From assembly GCF_013349955.1 (NCBI RefSeq), contig NZ_JABVXC010000012.1, positions 1 to 64,000 on the forward strand: a DNA stretch of 64,000 bases. The letters are read 5' to 3'. The DNA is from Onishia taeanensis (GTDB lineage Bacteria; Pseudomonadota; Gammaproteobacteria; Pseudomonadales; Halomonadaceae). A program made the position numbers and the translations under genes. Shown here in pieces: positions 39,931-48,271 of the stretch; positions within the stretch are counted from its first letter, which is position 1; every line of letters starts with the position of its first letter. A model generated the notes under the pieces. It ran no database searches. It was not told the DNA's origin and saw only the letters and a list, made by a program, of their open reading frames with translations.

Positions 39931-41787
39931 TCAAAAATACCAGGAGAGCCCCGCACTCACCTCATCTGCTTTATCGTCTCCTTCAAGGCCTGCACGAAAA
40001 TCCAACCGATTGGACAATGCCACCCGATGCCGCAAAAGCCATTGCGTGCGGCGACTCTCATTCCCTTTCAGCCCATCGACATGAGTCACTTGCAATAGAC
40101 TGCGCTGGCCCGTCGACCAATCGCTCAATACACCAAACCGAGCCATTGGCGCCGCCGGGCCAGCCTGATGATGCTCACTACGTAGCTTGCCGCCGATCAT
40201 GGCGAAGGGCAGGTGGCGGCCAAATCGGTGAGATTTCCCTCCCAGCAAAGTGGCGTAACCATCGAGACAGCTGCTGCAATCCAATTGGGAGCGCTCGATA
40301 CCGGTAGAGGCTTGCCAGGCGACACTGGGCAATATAGGCAGGGGTACGCTACGTGCATGCAGGTTAGTCACTTGAAAGAGCTCAAACTTGGTAAGGTGTA
40401 GTCCATCATGCCCAACATCCACCTCGGTACGCCCAATCTCCAGTGCCGCATTGGGCATCCGGGTCGCGTTGCTATCAAGCAGGTCATACTGCAAGGGACG
40501 CAGGGTCAAACGAGAACCGCCACCCAGTTCATCATTATATACCCCCTCTAGGCGCACCAGCGCCGACGGTGTGGCCTCATGCAGCGGAACCTGAGCACCA
40601 GATTCCGGCAGTTCGCTACCCGCCGGCAGTTGCAGCCGCGCCTGCAATAGCTGTCTCTCGCGTTCGGCCAAACCCGGCTCTTCATCGGTTTGCTTGAGAA
40701 ACGCCGCATGACTCAGCAGGGTATCCAAGACAGCAGCCTGACGACTTGAGGCGAGGCGACGGAAAGAGTCAACCTCCAGTTCGAGAGTACGAGCCTCGGG
40801 CCACACATCCATGGCGGCATCCTGTTCTGACGCGGATAGGGCCTTATAGCGCCACTCGGTCCTAAGCCGCCTCGAGGGCACATGCTCGACACCGCTTAGC
40901 AGCGGCTTTCCCTGCACCTCAGCTTCGCTGATAGCACGTACCAGGGCTTCGGGAGTCACCCATGGCGCATTACCAGGCGTCAGGTTTTCATCAACCACCA
41001 GCTCCAGGGTGCGAGCAATCCTCGAGGCACAGTTCTGATTAAGAAACAGATAATCAAAGTCCTTTCCAGCCACTTCATAAAGGTGGGCCACCAGTAGCTT
41101 GCGCTCTTCGGCAGGTAAAGCCAGGCGATAGTGCCAGAGGTCGCGCATCTCTCGCTCTGAGTAAAGCGCAGTATTTCGATAGAAAGGCGCACGTGAGTAC
41201 TCAGCTTCGTAGCCGCCAAACAAGCCCTTGGCCATATAGACTGCTAGGCCATCCTCTGCCGGCACATCGGCACCAAAGTTCATACTGGTATCCAGAAGCT
41301 GCGTCAGTACTGCGCCTTGGTCGGCATCATCTTTCTCAAGATGCAGCATCAGATGGCCAAAAAATGAAGCGGGGTTCCCCAAATAGCCCGACGCGAAGAT
41401 CAGACCTACCTCAACATCTTTGTTTTCAAGCTGCCATTCATGCCACTCGGGGCACTTTGCCTGAGGCCATTGCTCGCCCGTCACTTGGCCTAGCCAGAGG
41501 GCACGGGCAGGAAAGCGACAGCGCGCATGCAGCTCACCTTCCTCTGGAGGCTGTCTCAGTGCAGCTAGAGTTGCGCTCAGCTCCGCTCGGGGGTCGTACC
41601 GACCATTTACAGCCAGGAAGAAGTCATCATCAACGACTGCACTTCTGGGCTTGCTGAAAAAACCGTCACGATCAAAATGCAGCAGCGAAAGCCATCGAGG
41701 ATGCTCGGCCAGCGCAGTATCGGAAGCCATAACAACGCCTGACTGCAGGCATAGCAGTGCTAACAGCGTCACCTGAAGGCGTCGCAT
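39931..41787 (-). CDS. DUF4105 (Lnb N-terminal periplasmic domain) protein
   Basis: This exported protein of 618 aa has a signal peptide ending MASDTA. The DUF4105 domain (about 100-290) has the conserved GYLGNPASFFGHLMLHLEKD block, with its His, and LFLNQNCASRIARTLEL, with its Cys, suggesting a papain-like or NlpC-like fold. A C-terminal half of about 250 aa, ending SAGLSWYF, is rich in alternating residues and ends in an aromatic, compatible with a beta-barrel or outer-membrane association. The exact function is unknown. It lies 72 bp behind a DUF3015 gene, a pairing seen in other gammaproteobacteria. Confidence 0.78.
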   Translation of the reverse strand: MRRLQVTLLALLCLQSGVVMASDTALAEHPRWLSLLHFDRDGFFSKPRSAVVDDDFFLAVNGRYDPRAELSATLAALRQPPEEGELHARCRFPARALWLGQVTGEQWPQAKCPEWHEWQLENKDVEVGLIFASGYLGNPASFFGHLMLHLEKDDADQGAVLTQLLDTSMNFGADVPAEDGLAVYMAKGLFGGYEAEYSRAPFYRNTALYSEREMRDLWHYRLALPAEERKLLVAHLYEVAGKDFDYLFLNQNCASRIARTLELVVDENLTPGNAPWVTPEALVRAISEAEVQGKPLLSGVEHVPSRRLRTEWRYKALSASEQDAAMDVWPEARTLELEVDSFRRLASSRQAAVLDTLLSHAAFLKQTDEEPGLAERERQLLQARLQLPAGSELPESGAQVPLHEATPSALVRLEGVYNDELGGGSRLTLRPLQYDLLDSNATRMPNAALEIGRTEVDVGHDGLHLTKFELFQVTNLHARSVPLPILPSVAWQASTGIERSQLDCSSCLDGYATLLGGKSHRFGRHLPFAMIGGKLRSEHHQAGPAAPMARFGVLSDWSTGQRSLLQVTHVDGLKGNESRRTQWLLRHRVALSNRLDFRAGLEGDDKADEVSAGLSWYF

Positions 41788-41822
41788 GGAGGGCCGTCCT
41801 TACAGAAATGGAGGGGTATTAA

Positions 41823-41850
41823 TGGTGTCGGAGAAAACTCCCCGACACCA
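41823..41850 (-). terminator. Hairpin between DUF3015 and DUF4105 genes
   Basis: Arms TGGTGTCGG and CCGACACCA pair perfectly, and an inner GGAG/CTCC pair encloses a TTTT loop on the minus strand. TTAAT follows rather than a T run, so it may only attenuate read-through into the DUF4105 gene. Confidence 0.5.
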
Positions 41851-41859
41851 CGGCACCGT

Positions 41860-42357
41860 TTAGCTAGCGGCGCAGTCGGCAGCAGCCTGGTTCAAGCTGT
41901 TGTAGTACTGGAAGGCTTTGTCGGCATGGCCCTGCTCAGCATAGCTGGCAGTCGCGCTTTCCCGTTGAAGGTCGGCACGCAGCTTGCTGACGACCTCTTG
42001 ACTAGCAGTGTTTCCACAATTCATCAGACCAAGTGCTGCAGTGAGGTGTTCACCTTCGCCCATGGCAGTTTCCATGGCCAGCTGTTCATACGTCTCATCC
42101 ACGAAGCGAGCTACTTCGACTTCTTTACTGCTGCACGTTTCAGGAGACATGGTCGCGGAAGTCACGGCAGTGGTCCCGGAATCCCAGATAACATTAGAAA
42201 TAGCAGCAGCAGTGCCGTTCTCGTCAAAGATACCGGCACCAATACCACAATGCTGCCAAGGATTGATGTGACGCTCGGTCTCGGCGGAAGCAGTGGAGGC
42301 ACCCATGATCATCATGCTGCCAGCCAGAGCGACCGCAGAAAGCGTGACTAATTTCAT
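41860..42357 (-). CDS. DUF3015 family exported protein
   Basis: A 25-residue signal peptide ends at ASA/ETE. The mature part has the family signature INPWQHCGIGAGIFDENGTA and SNVIWDSGTTAVTSATMSPE with Cys pairs (HC, TC, NC, DC). The length is 165 aa. The ATG follows GGAAG. The function of DUF3015 is not established. It is upstream of, and in the same direction as, the DUF4105 gene, so the two may form one exported system. Confidence 0.82.
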   Translation of the reverse strand: MKLVTLSAVALAGSMMIMGASTASAETERHINPWQHCGIGAGIFDENGTAAAISNVIWDSGTTAVTSATMSPETCSSKEVEVARFVDETYEQLAMETAMGEGEHLTAALGLMNCGNTASQEVVSKLRADLQRESATASYAEQGHADKAFQYYNSLNQAAADCAAS

Positions 42358-42710
42358 CTTCCAGTTCCCTTGTTTCCATTTTGCCGACCTCTTTTATTAC
42401 GCAATCGAGAGGGGCCAGCGACTCTCAATTTTTTGAAATACTCGGTTGTGCACTTTTTAAATACAGCAGGAAGGTCTCGCTAGGCGGAAGGACTTCGTCT
42501 CAGTCCGAAGCAGCAAGTTCAAGCTCCTTTTGAATGAGGGCAACTCTACACATCTGAATACATGAAATAAATAACTTAAAGGACATAGCTGAGGTCTAAG
42601 GGCTGTAGACATAAGGCGATGAGGACTTTCTAGTAGCCGCCCAACGGGTGCATATTGTCAGCTAGATGCTCGACAACATGATCCACTCAACCATAAGAGG
42701 AGACCTGCAA
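42358..42710. other. A/T-rich divergent gap
   Basis: This 350-bp stretch separates the DUF3015 gene and the MDR gene. It is noticeably more A/T-rich than its surroundings. I see no tRNA, no ORF with a ribosome site and no strong promoter with correct spacing. A small inverted repeat GACTTCGTC/GTCCGAAG-like lies near 42490. Confidence 0.35.
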
Positions 42711-43901
42711 GTGCCTGCCGATACACCAACCGATCAGCTTCCCACCACCATGGCCGCGATGTTGCTGACCGGCCATGGCGACATCGATAAGCTCGTCTAC
42801 CAGAATGACGTGGCGGTGCCCCAGCCTGCCCCCGGCGAGGTGCTGGTACGCGTTACCGCAACGGCCAAGAACAACACCGACCGCAAGGCCCGCGAGGGTC
42901 TCTACCCCACCAAGGACAAGGGCGAGGTCACGTCCTTTGCCATGGGCGGCTCACCGACGCTGACCTTCCCGCGCATCCAGGGCGCCGATGTGGTCGGCCA
43001 TGTGGTGGCGGTCGGTGACGGCGTGGCCAGTGTGCGGATCGGTGAACGCGGCCTGCTCGACTTCAACCTCTACCCCGATGAGCGCCGCGATCTCAATTTG
43101 GTGCCGGACTACTATGGCCATGGCGCCGACGGCGGCTTCGCCGAGTACATCGCCGTGCCTTCGGATCAGTTTCATGCGGTCAGCAACCCGGGGCTACATG
43201 ATGCCGAACTGGCCGCCATGGGCATGTGCTCCTATCAGACCGCTTACCATATGATGACCTCCGTTCGGGTCTCTGCCGGCGAGCGGGTGCTGGTCACCGG
43301 TGCCAGCGGCGGCGTGGGGACGGCGCTGATCCAGCTGTGCCGCATCGTCGGGGCGATTCCCTACGCCCTTAGCCAGCCGGACAAGGCCGAGGCCCTGCTC
43401 GCACTGGGCGCTGAAGCCGTACTCGACCGTAGCGACATGGCGGACTTTACCGAGCAGGTGAAGGCCGTGACCGGCGGTGCGCCAATCGATGCGGTGATGG
43501 ATCTGGTCGGCGGCGAGATGACCGACCGCTTCATCGATACCATGATCTTCGACATGCGCCGTCGCAGCACCTACCCACGCCTGTCCATTGCCGGCGCCAG
43601 CGGTGGCAACCTAAGTGAGATCATGTGGACACGCGTCTATCTCTACCAGGTGCAGATCTTCGGCGTGTCCCACGGCACCCGTGCGGAAGCCGAGCAGCTC
43701 GTCGAGTGGATCCGCAGTGGCCAGCTCAAGCCGGTGCTGCACGCCGCCTTCAAGCTCTCGGCCCTGCACGACGCCGAGCGCTACTTCGTCAATCGCGGCA
43801 GCAACTACCTGGGCAAGATCGTGATCGTGCCCGATGCCCAGTGGGCCAAGCATGGCGCCCCCTTCGCCCTTAAAGACGCCCCTCTGGAGAGCGCCCAATG
43901 A
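42711..43901 (+). CDS. MDR-superfamily zinc-independent oxidoreductase (quinone reductase-like)
   Basis: The NAD(P)-dependent reductase or dehydrogenase has 396 aa. The GroES-like half contains PGEVLVRVTATAKNNTDRKAR and IQGADVVGHVVAVGDGV. The Rossmann half has VLVTGASGGVGTALIQL. Zinc ligands of classical alcohol dehydrogenases are absent. I chose the GTG start because AGAGGAG lies 8 bp upstream; an in-frame ATG at 42666 lacks a ribosome site. Its stop overlaps the next start (ATGA), so it works with the racemase-fold enzyme. The substrate is unknown. Confidence 0.82.
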   Translation: MPADTPTDQLPTTMAAMLLTGHGDIDKLVYQNDVAVPQPAPGEVLVRVTATAKNNTDRKAREGLYPTKDKGEVTSFAMGGSPTLTFPRIQGADVVGHVVAVGDGVASVRIGERGLLDFNLYPDERRDLNLVPDYYGHGADGGFAEYIAVPSDQFHAVSNPGLHDAELAAMGMCSYQTAYHMMTSVRVSAGERVLVTGASGGVGTALIQLCRIVGAIPYALSQPDKAEALLALGAEAVLDRSDMADFTEQVKAVTGGAPIDAVMDLVGGEMTDRFIDTMIFDMRRRSTYPRLSIAGASGGNLSEIMWTRVYLYQVQIFGVSHGTRAEAEQLVEWIRSGQLKPVLHAAFKLSALHDAERYFVNRGSNYLGKIVIVPDAQWAKHGAPFALKDAPLESAQ

Positions 43902-44947
43902 GTCAGCCGCTTAGCTTTCAGTTGATCGACACCCATGCCGGCGGCGACGTCAGTCGCATCGTCATCGGCGGCATTACCGCGCTGCCCGGCGCCAGTGTGC
44001 GCGAGCAGATGCACTACCTGCGCGACGACGCCGACGGCCTGCGTCGGCTCTTGCTGGAGGAGCCCTATGGGATTCCGGAGATGTCGGTCGACCTGATCGT
44101 GCCGGCCACCGACCCAGCGGCCGCAGCGGGCTACATCATCATGGAGGTGATGGGCTATCCCATCTATTCCGGCTCGAACACTCTATGCACCGCCACGGCG
44201 GTGCTGGAAAGCGGCATCGTGCCCAAGCAGGAAGGACACCAGCAGTTCAAGCTGGAATCCCCGGCGGGGCTGGTACAGATCGATGCACGGGTCGAGAACG
44301 GCGTGGTCGAGGCCATCACCTGCGAGGGCTTACCCAGCTATATCGACACCTACCAGGCCAGCATTCAGGTGCCCGGCATCGGCAAGGTCACCTACTCGAT
44401 TGCCTACTCGGGCGGCTTCTATGCGCTGGTGGATGCCGCCGAGCTCGGCTTCTCGCTAGTGCGCGAAGAAGAGCGAGCACTGGCCGAGTGCGCCCACAAG
44501 ATCGTCGAGGCCATTCAAGCCGAACGCGGCTTCTCGCACTACAGCCTCGGGGACGTGGGACCACTCCCCTTTCTGCACTTCATGGGCCCGGTCGAACAGG
44601 TAGCCGACGATTTCTATCGCTCGCGCTCGACTACCTATGTGCATCCCGGCGTGATCTGTCGCAGTACCACCGGCACCGGCACCTCGGCCCGTCTGGCACT
44701 GATGCATCACGAGGGCCGCATCAAGCCGGGCGACCGGCTGGAGACCGTCTCACTGCGCGAGACCGGTTTTATCGGCGAGTTCACCGGCACCCATCAGGAA
44801 GGCAGCCAAGCGGTGGTAGAAAACACCATCACCGGTAAGAGCTATGTGCTGGCCCGCTCGGAAATCGTCGTCAACTGTGACGACCCGATGGTCGAGTGCG
44901 CAGGCCTTCGGCACATCCTCGGCAAGGGGCCTGCCAGTAAAGGGTAA
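43898..44947 (+). CDS. Proline racemase superfamily protein lacking both catalytic cysteines
   Basis: The 349-aa protein has the two-lobe fold of proline racemase / 4-hydroxyproline epimerase / trans-3-hydroxyproline dehydratase (IDTHAGGDVSRIVIGG start, two pseudo-symmetric halves). In the first motif MCGHxT is replaced by YSGSNT, with Ser at residue 91 in place of Cys. In the second motif DRSPCGTGT is replaced by CRSTTGTGT, with Thr at 258 in place of Cys and Cys at 254 in place of Asp. It is therefore neither a standard racemase nor a standard Ser/Cys or Thr/Cys dehydratase. It is coupled by ATGA to the upstream MDR gene and ends with a terminator. Confidence 0.82.
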   Translation: MSQPLSFQLIDTHAGGDVSRIVIGGITALPGASVREQMHYLRDDADGLRRLLLEEPYGIPEMSVDLIVPATDPAAAAGYIIMEVMGYPIYSGSNTLCTATAVLESGIVPKQEGHQQFKLESPAGLVQIDARVENGVVEAITCEGLPSYIDTYQASIQVPGIGKVTYSIAYSGGFYALVDAAELGFSLVREEERALAECAHKIVEAIQAERGFSHYSLGDVGPLPFLHFMGPVEQVADDFYRSRSTTYVHPGVICRSTTGTGTSARLALMHHEGRIKPGDRLETVSLRETGFIGEFTGTHQEGSQAVVENTITGKSYVLARSEIVVNCDDPMVECAGLRHILGKGPASKG

Positions 44948-45012
44948 GGTCAGCAAAGCCTCAGCAGACGAAGCCCCCGTAAGGGCTCCTGCAAGACTCC
45001 TATACGTCCTGT

Positions 45013-45048
45013 AAGCAAGTGGCCGTGGTCGGTCGGCCACTTGCTTTT
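45013..45048 (+). terminator. Terminator after the racemase-fold gene
   Basis: AAGCAAGTGGCC and GGCCACTTGCTT form a perfect 12-bp stem around a 10-nt loop, ending TTTTCG. It isolates the MDR-racemase pair from the guanidine operon. Confidence 0.85.
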
Positions 45049-45095
45049 CGCCCAAGGCTTTTTCAGAACATTTTCAGTGCATCGAGCAGTTTTCT

Positions 45096-45112
45096 TGCAC
45101 CACCACAATGCA
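45096..45112. promoter_or_regulatory. NtrC-like binding site upstream of the guanidine operon
   Basis: TGCACCACCACAATGCA has the 17-bp length and TGCAC...TGCA ends of the NtrC consensus (TGCACC-N5-GGTGCA). The left half is perfect and the right half partial. It lies about 100 bp upstream of the sigma-54 promoter, a normal enhancer distance. Confidence 0.5.
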
Positions 45113-45197
45113 GCCCCGCATTGTCCATGAGGGCCTATTCACTACAACCTCACGCAAGTTAACTGTAACCACATGTTTTTATTTGATTTTATATTCC

Positions 45198-45213
45198 TGG
45201 CACGATTCTGGCT
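45198..45213 (+). promoter_or_regulatory. Sigma-54 (-24/-12) promoter of the guanidine operon
   Basis: TGGCACG-ATTC-TGGCT matches the RpoN consensus TGGCACG-N4-TTGCW, with invariant GG and GC at the correct 10-bp spacing and one mismatch. The start point would be near 45225, about 50 bp before the riboswitch aptamer. Confidence 0.7.
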
Positions 45214-45274
45214 TCATAATTCTCTGTAACATGGGGTATTGGCAGCGTCATGCTGCAAACAATCGAGTTTCCAA

Positions 45275-45391
45275 TGGACGGCTAGGGTTCCGGTCGCATC
45301 ACTTCATCACCCCGATGCGATGACTGGTCCAAGAGCGGTCGACCCGGCGCTTCAGCGCAAGGTTACACGGCGGGACAAAAGCCCGGGAGGA
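45275..45391 (+). ncRNA. Guanidine-I (ykkC) riboswitch
   Basis: The conserved ykkC blocks occur in order: CTAGGGTTCCGG (45282-45293), a variable hairpin TCGCATC...GATGCGA, GACTGGTCCAAGAG (45322-45335), a second variable hairpin, and ACACGGCGGGACAAAAGCCC continuing GGGAGG (45366-45390). These are the hallmark of the guanidine-I aptamer, which turns on guanidine export or degradation genes. Here it precedes a guanidine catabolic operon. Behind it, GGTGCA...TGCGCC can pair before the ribosome site at 45440, but no T-run terminator is seen, so control is more likely at translation. Confidence 0.93.
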
Positions 45392-45449
45392 TAAGGTGCA
45401 GCGAGCTGCGCCGATGCCCCCGACGTTTCCTAGCCCATTGGAGTCCACC

Positions 45450-46580
45450 ATGTTCCGCATCCCTCTCTTCTCCCGCGCCACACCCCGCACGCTTTCCGCT
45501 TCATCTCGCAAGATGGCACCTCGTCGTCTCGCGCTGACCGCGGCTGTCTCGGCGGCCACCCTGGCAAGCGCCGTCGTAAGCCCGCTGGCTAGCGCACAGG
45601 AGCGAGACTCCTTCAGCGTCTGCTGGTCAATCTACGCCGGCTGGATGCCTTGGGGCTATGCCGATGTCGAAGGCATCGTCGACAAGTGGTCGGACAAGTA
45701 CGGCATCGATATCGATGTCGTGCAGGTCAACGATTACGTCGAATCGATCAATCAGTACACCTCCGGCAACGTCGATGGCTGCGCCATGACCAACATGGAC
45801 GCACTGACCCTGCCCGCCGCCAGCGGCGTTGATTCCACGGCGCTGATCATCGGCGACTACTCCGACGGCAACGATGGCGTGGTGCTGAAGAATGCCGATA
45901 GCCTCGAGGACATCGCCGGCCGCGATGTGAACCTGGTGCAGTTCAGCGTCTCCCACTATTTGCTGGCCCGCGCGCTGGACAGCGTCGGCATGAGCGAGCG
46001 CGATGTCTCGACGATCAACACCGGCGACGCCGACATCGCCAGCCTGTTTGCCAGCCGCGACAACATCGATGCGGTAGTGACCTGGAACCCCCAGTTGACC
46101 ACCGTCAGCGAACTGGAAAACAGCAATCTGGTCTTCGACTCGAGCCAGATCCCGGGTGAGATCCTCGACCTGATGGTCGTCAACACCGACACCCTGGCGG
46201 CCAACCCGGCTCTGGGCAAAGCCCTGGTCGGCGCCTGGTACGAAGTCATGGACAAGATGGCCGCCGACGATCAGGCCGCCCTCACCCAGATGGCCAGCGC
46301 AGCCGGCACTGACCTGGCCGGTTATCAGGCCCAGCTCGACGCCACCCACCTCTATACGACGCCGACCGAAGCCCTCTCGCTGTTCGACAGCCCCGACCTG
46401 CTCGACACCATGCAGCGGGTCGCCGAATTCAGCTTCGAACAGGGCCTGCTCGGCGACATGGCACCGAACCCCGGCTTCGTGGGTATCGAGACCCCGAGCG
46501 GCGTATTCGGTGATCGGAATAACATCAAGCTGCGCTTCGATCCGAGCTATACCCGCGACTACCTGTCGACTCAGGAATAA
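45450..46580 (+). CDS. ABC transporter substrate-binding protein of the guanidine operon
   Basis: This periplasmic NMT1/TauA-like binding protein of 376 aa has a long twin-basic-containing signal region (APRRLALTAAVSAATLASAV ending ASA/QE). The mature start SFSVCWSIYAGWMPWGYADV matches binding proteins encoded with urea carboxylase genes, annotated in the past as urea transporters. Context (guanidine riboswitch, deiminase, carboxylase) makes guanidine or a derivative the likely ligand. The ATG was chosen because GGAG lies 6 bp upstream; earlier in-frame GTG and ATG codons sit next to the riboswitch. Confidence 0.85.
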   Translation: MFRIPLFSRATPRTLSASSRKMAPRRLALTAAVSAATLASAVVSPLASAQERDSFSVCWSIYAGWMPWGYADVEGIVDKWSDKYGIDIDVVQVNDYVESINQYTSGNVDGCAMTNMDALTLPAASGVDSTALIIGDYSDGNDGVVLKNADSLEDIAGRDVNLVQFSVSHYLLARALDSVGMSERDVSTINTGDADIASLFASRDNIDAVVTWNPQLTTVSELENSNLVFDSSQIPGEILDLMVVNTDTLAANPALGKALVGAWYEVMDKMAADDQAALTQMASAAGTDLAGYQAQLDATHLYTTPTEALSLFDSPDLLDTMQRVAEFSFEQGLLGDMAPNPGFVGIETPSGVFGDRNNIKLRFDPSYTRDYLSTQE

Positions 46581-46652
46581 CTCGTCATCCGCTGGCCGGC
46601 ACCATCACCAGATGGTGACCGGCCGCCGTATCCCATCCGACGAGGAATGCCC

Positions 46653-47480
46653 ATGAAACGAATGATCAACCTCGCCCCCTCTAGGGGCGGTCGCTGGCTG
46701 CTCGGCCTACTGCCTTTTCTGATCATCGCGATGGTCTATTTCAGCCTGTCCAGCGCACGGCTCGCCGAGAACCCCAACGACCGTCTGCTGCCGGCGCCGG
46801 CCACCATGGCCGACACCTTCTGGAGCATGGCCAGCGAGGAAAACGTGCGCACCGGGCAGATCCTGCTGTGGGCCGACACCCTCTCCAGCCTCGAACGACT
46901 GCTCGCCGGTGTGGCGATTAGTGCGCTGATCGGCCTGACGATAGGCATCATCAACGGCGGCGTGCCAATGCTGCGCGCCAAGCTCTCGCCGCTGGTCACG
47001 GTCCTGTCGCTGATTCCGCCGATGGCGATCCTGCCGATCCTGTTCATCGCCTTCGGCACCGGCGAGATGGCCAAGATCGCGCTGATCGTGATCGGCATCA
47101 CCCCCTTTCTGATCCGCGACCTGCAGGGCGAGGCGCTGCGTCTGCCCGATGAACAGCTGATCAAGGCTCAGACCCTGGGCGGCAACTCCTGGCAGATACT
47201 CTGCCGGGTGCTGCTGCCACAACTCACCCCGCGACTGCTGGCCTCGACCCGGCTGGCGCTGGGCAGCGCCTGGCTGTTCTTGATCGCCGCTGAAGCGATC
47301 GCCGCCCAGGAAGGGCTTGGCTATCGCATCTTCCTGGTGCGCCGCTACCTGTCGATGGACGTGATCCTGCCCTACGTGGCCTGGATCACGCTGCTCGCCT
47401 TTCTGCTCGACCAGGCCCTGGCATGGACCTCGCGCCTGGCCTTTCCCTGGTATCACGCCAATGAGGGAGACAAGTCATGA
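46653..47480 (+). CDS. ABC transporter permease of the guanidine operon
   Basis: This inner-membrane permease has 275 aa and about six helices. The EAA-type loop reads AQTLGGNSWQILCRVLLPQL. It belongs to the BPD/TauC-SsuC permease family. GAGGA lies 6 bp before this ATG; another ATG 6 bp earlier is too close to that site. Its stop overlaps the ATPase start in ATGA. Confidence 0.88.
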   Translation: MKRMINLAPSRGGRWLLGLLPFLIIAMVYFSLSSARLAENPNDRLLPAPATMADTFWSMASEENVRTGQILLWADTLSSLERLLAGVAISALIGLTIGIINGGVPMLRAKLSPLVTVLSLIPPMAILPILFIAFGTGEMAKIALIVIGITPFLIRDLQGEALRLPDEQLIKAQTLGGNSWQILCRVLLPQLTPRLLASTRLALGSAWLFLIAAEAIAAQEGLGYRIFLVRRYLSMDVILPYVAWITLLAFLLDQALAWTSRLAFPWYHANEGDKS

Positions 47481-48271
47481 GCCTGCTGGAAGCCAAGCGC
47501 CTGGAGAAGCACTACGGCGACCAGGTGGTGCTGGAGCGCCTGAACTTTCGCGTCGAACCCGGTGAGTTCGTCACCCTGGTGGGGGCCTCCGGCTGCGGCA
47601 AGACGACCTTCCTCAAGATGCTACTGGGCACCGAGCGGTCCTCGAAGGGCGAGCTTTTGCTGGATGGCAAGCCGATCCCCAACGAGCCGGGCCCCGATCG
47701 CGGCGTGGTATTCCAGAAATACTCGGTGTTTCCGCACCTGACGGTGCTCGGCAACGTGATGTTCGCCGAGGAAATGCGCCACTCGCGGCTATTCGGCAAG
47801 GCCTTCGGCGGTACTCGGCGTGCAGCGGCCGACAAGGCCCGAGAGCGCATCGCCGAGGTAGGGCTCGATCATGCCCTCGACAAGTATCCCCACGAGTTGT
47901 CCGGTGGCATGCAGCAGCGTCTGGCCATCGCCCAGGCGCTGATGATGAAGCCACGCATCCTGCTGCTCGACGAGCCCTTCGGCGCCCTCGACCCGGGCAT
48001 TCGTGTGGACATGCACGAGCTGGTCACCCGCCTGTGGCAAGAGCAACAGCTGACCATCTTCATGATCACCCACGACCTCAAGGAAGCCTTTGCGCTGGGC
48101 ACCCGGCTGTGGGTATTCGACAAGCTGCGCCACGATCCCCAGGCCCCCCAGGCCTATGGCGCCACCATCACCTATGACCTGCCGATCGACGCACGCCAGC
48201 GCCAAGAAGGCGTGCCGGCCACATTCGCCGAGAGCGGCATCAAGACCCTGACCCAGGAGACGCTGTTATGA
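47477..48271 (+). CDS. ABC transporter ATP-binding protein of the guanidine operon
   Basis: The 264-aa ATPase has Walker A GASGCGKTT (about 37-45), Q loop FQKYSVFPHL, signature LSGGMQQR, Walker B ILLLDEPFGALD and the switch His in ITHD. It is of the TauB/SsuB type and pairs with the adjacent permease and binding protein. Its ends overlap both neighbours by 4 bp, showing tight coupling. Confidence 0.92.
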   Translation: MSLLEAKRLEKHYGDQVVLERLNFRVEPGEFVTLVGASGCGKTTFLKMLLGTERSSKGELLLDGKPIPNEPGPDRGVVFQKYSVFPHLTVLGNVMFAEEMRHSRLFGKAFGGTRRAAADKARERIAEVGLDHALDKYPHELSGGMQQRLAIAQALMMKPRILLLDEPFGALDPGIRVDMHELVTRLWQEQQLTIFMITHDLKEAFALGTRLWVFDKLRHDPQAPQAYGATITYDLPIDARQRQEGVPATFAESGIKTLTQETLL

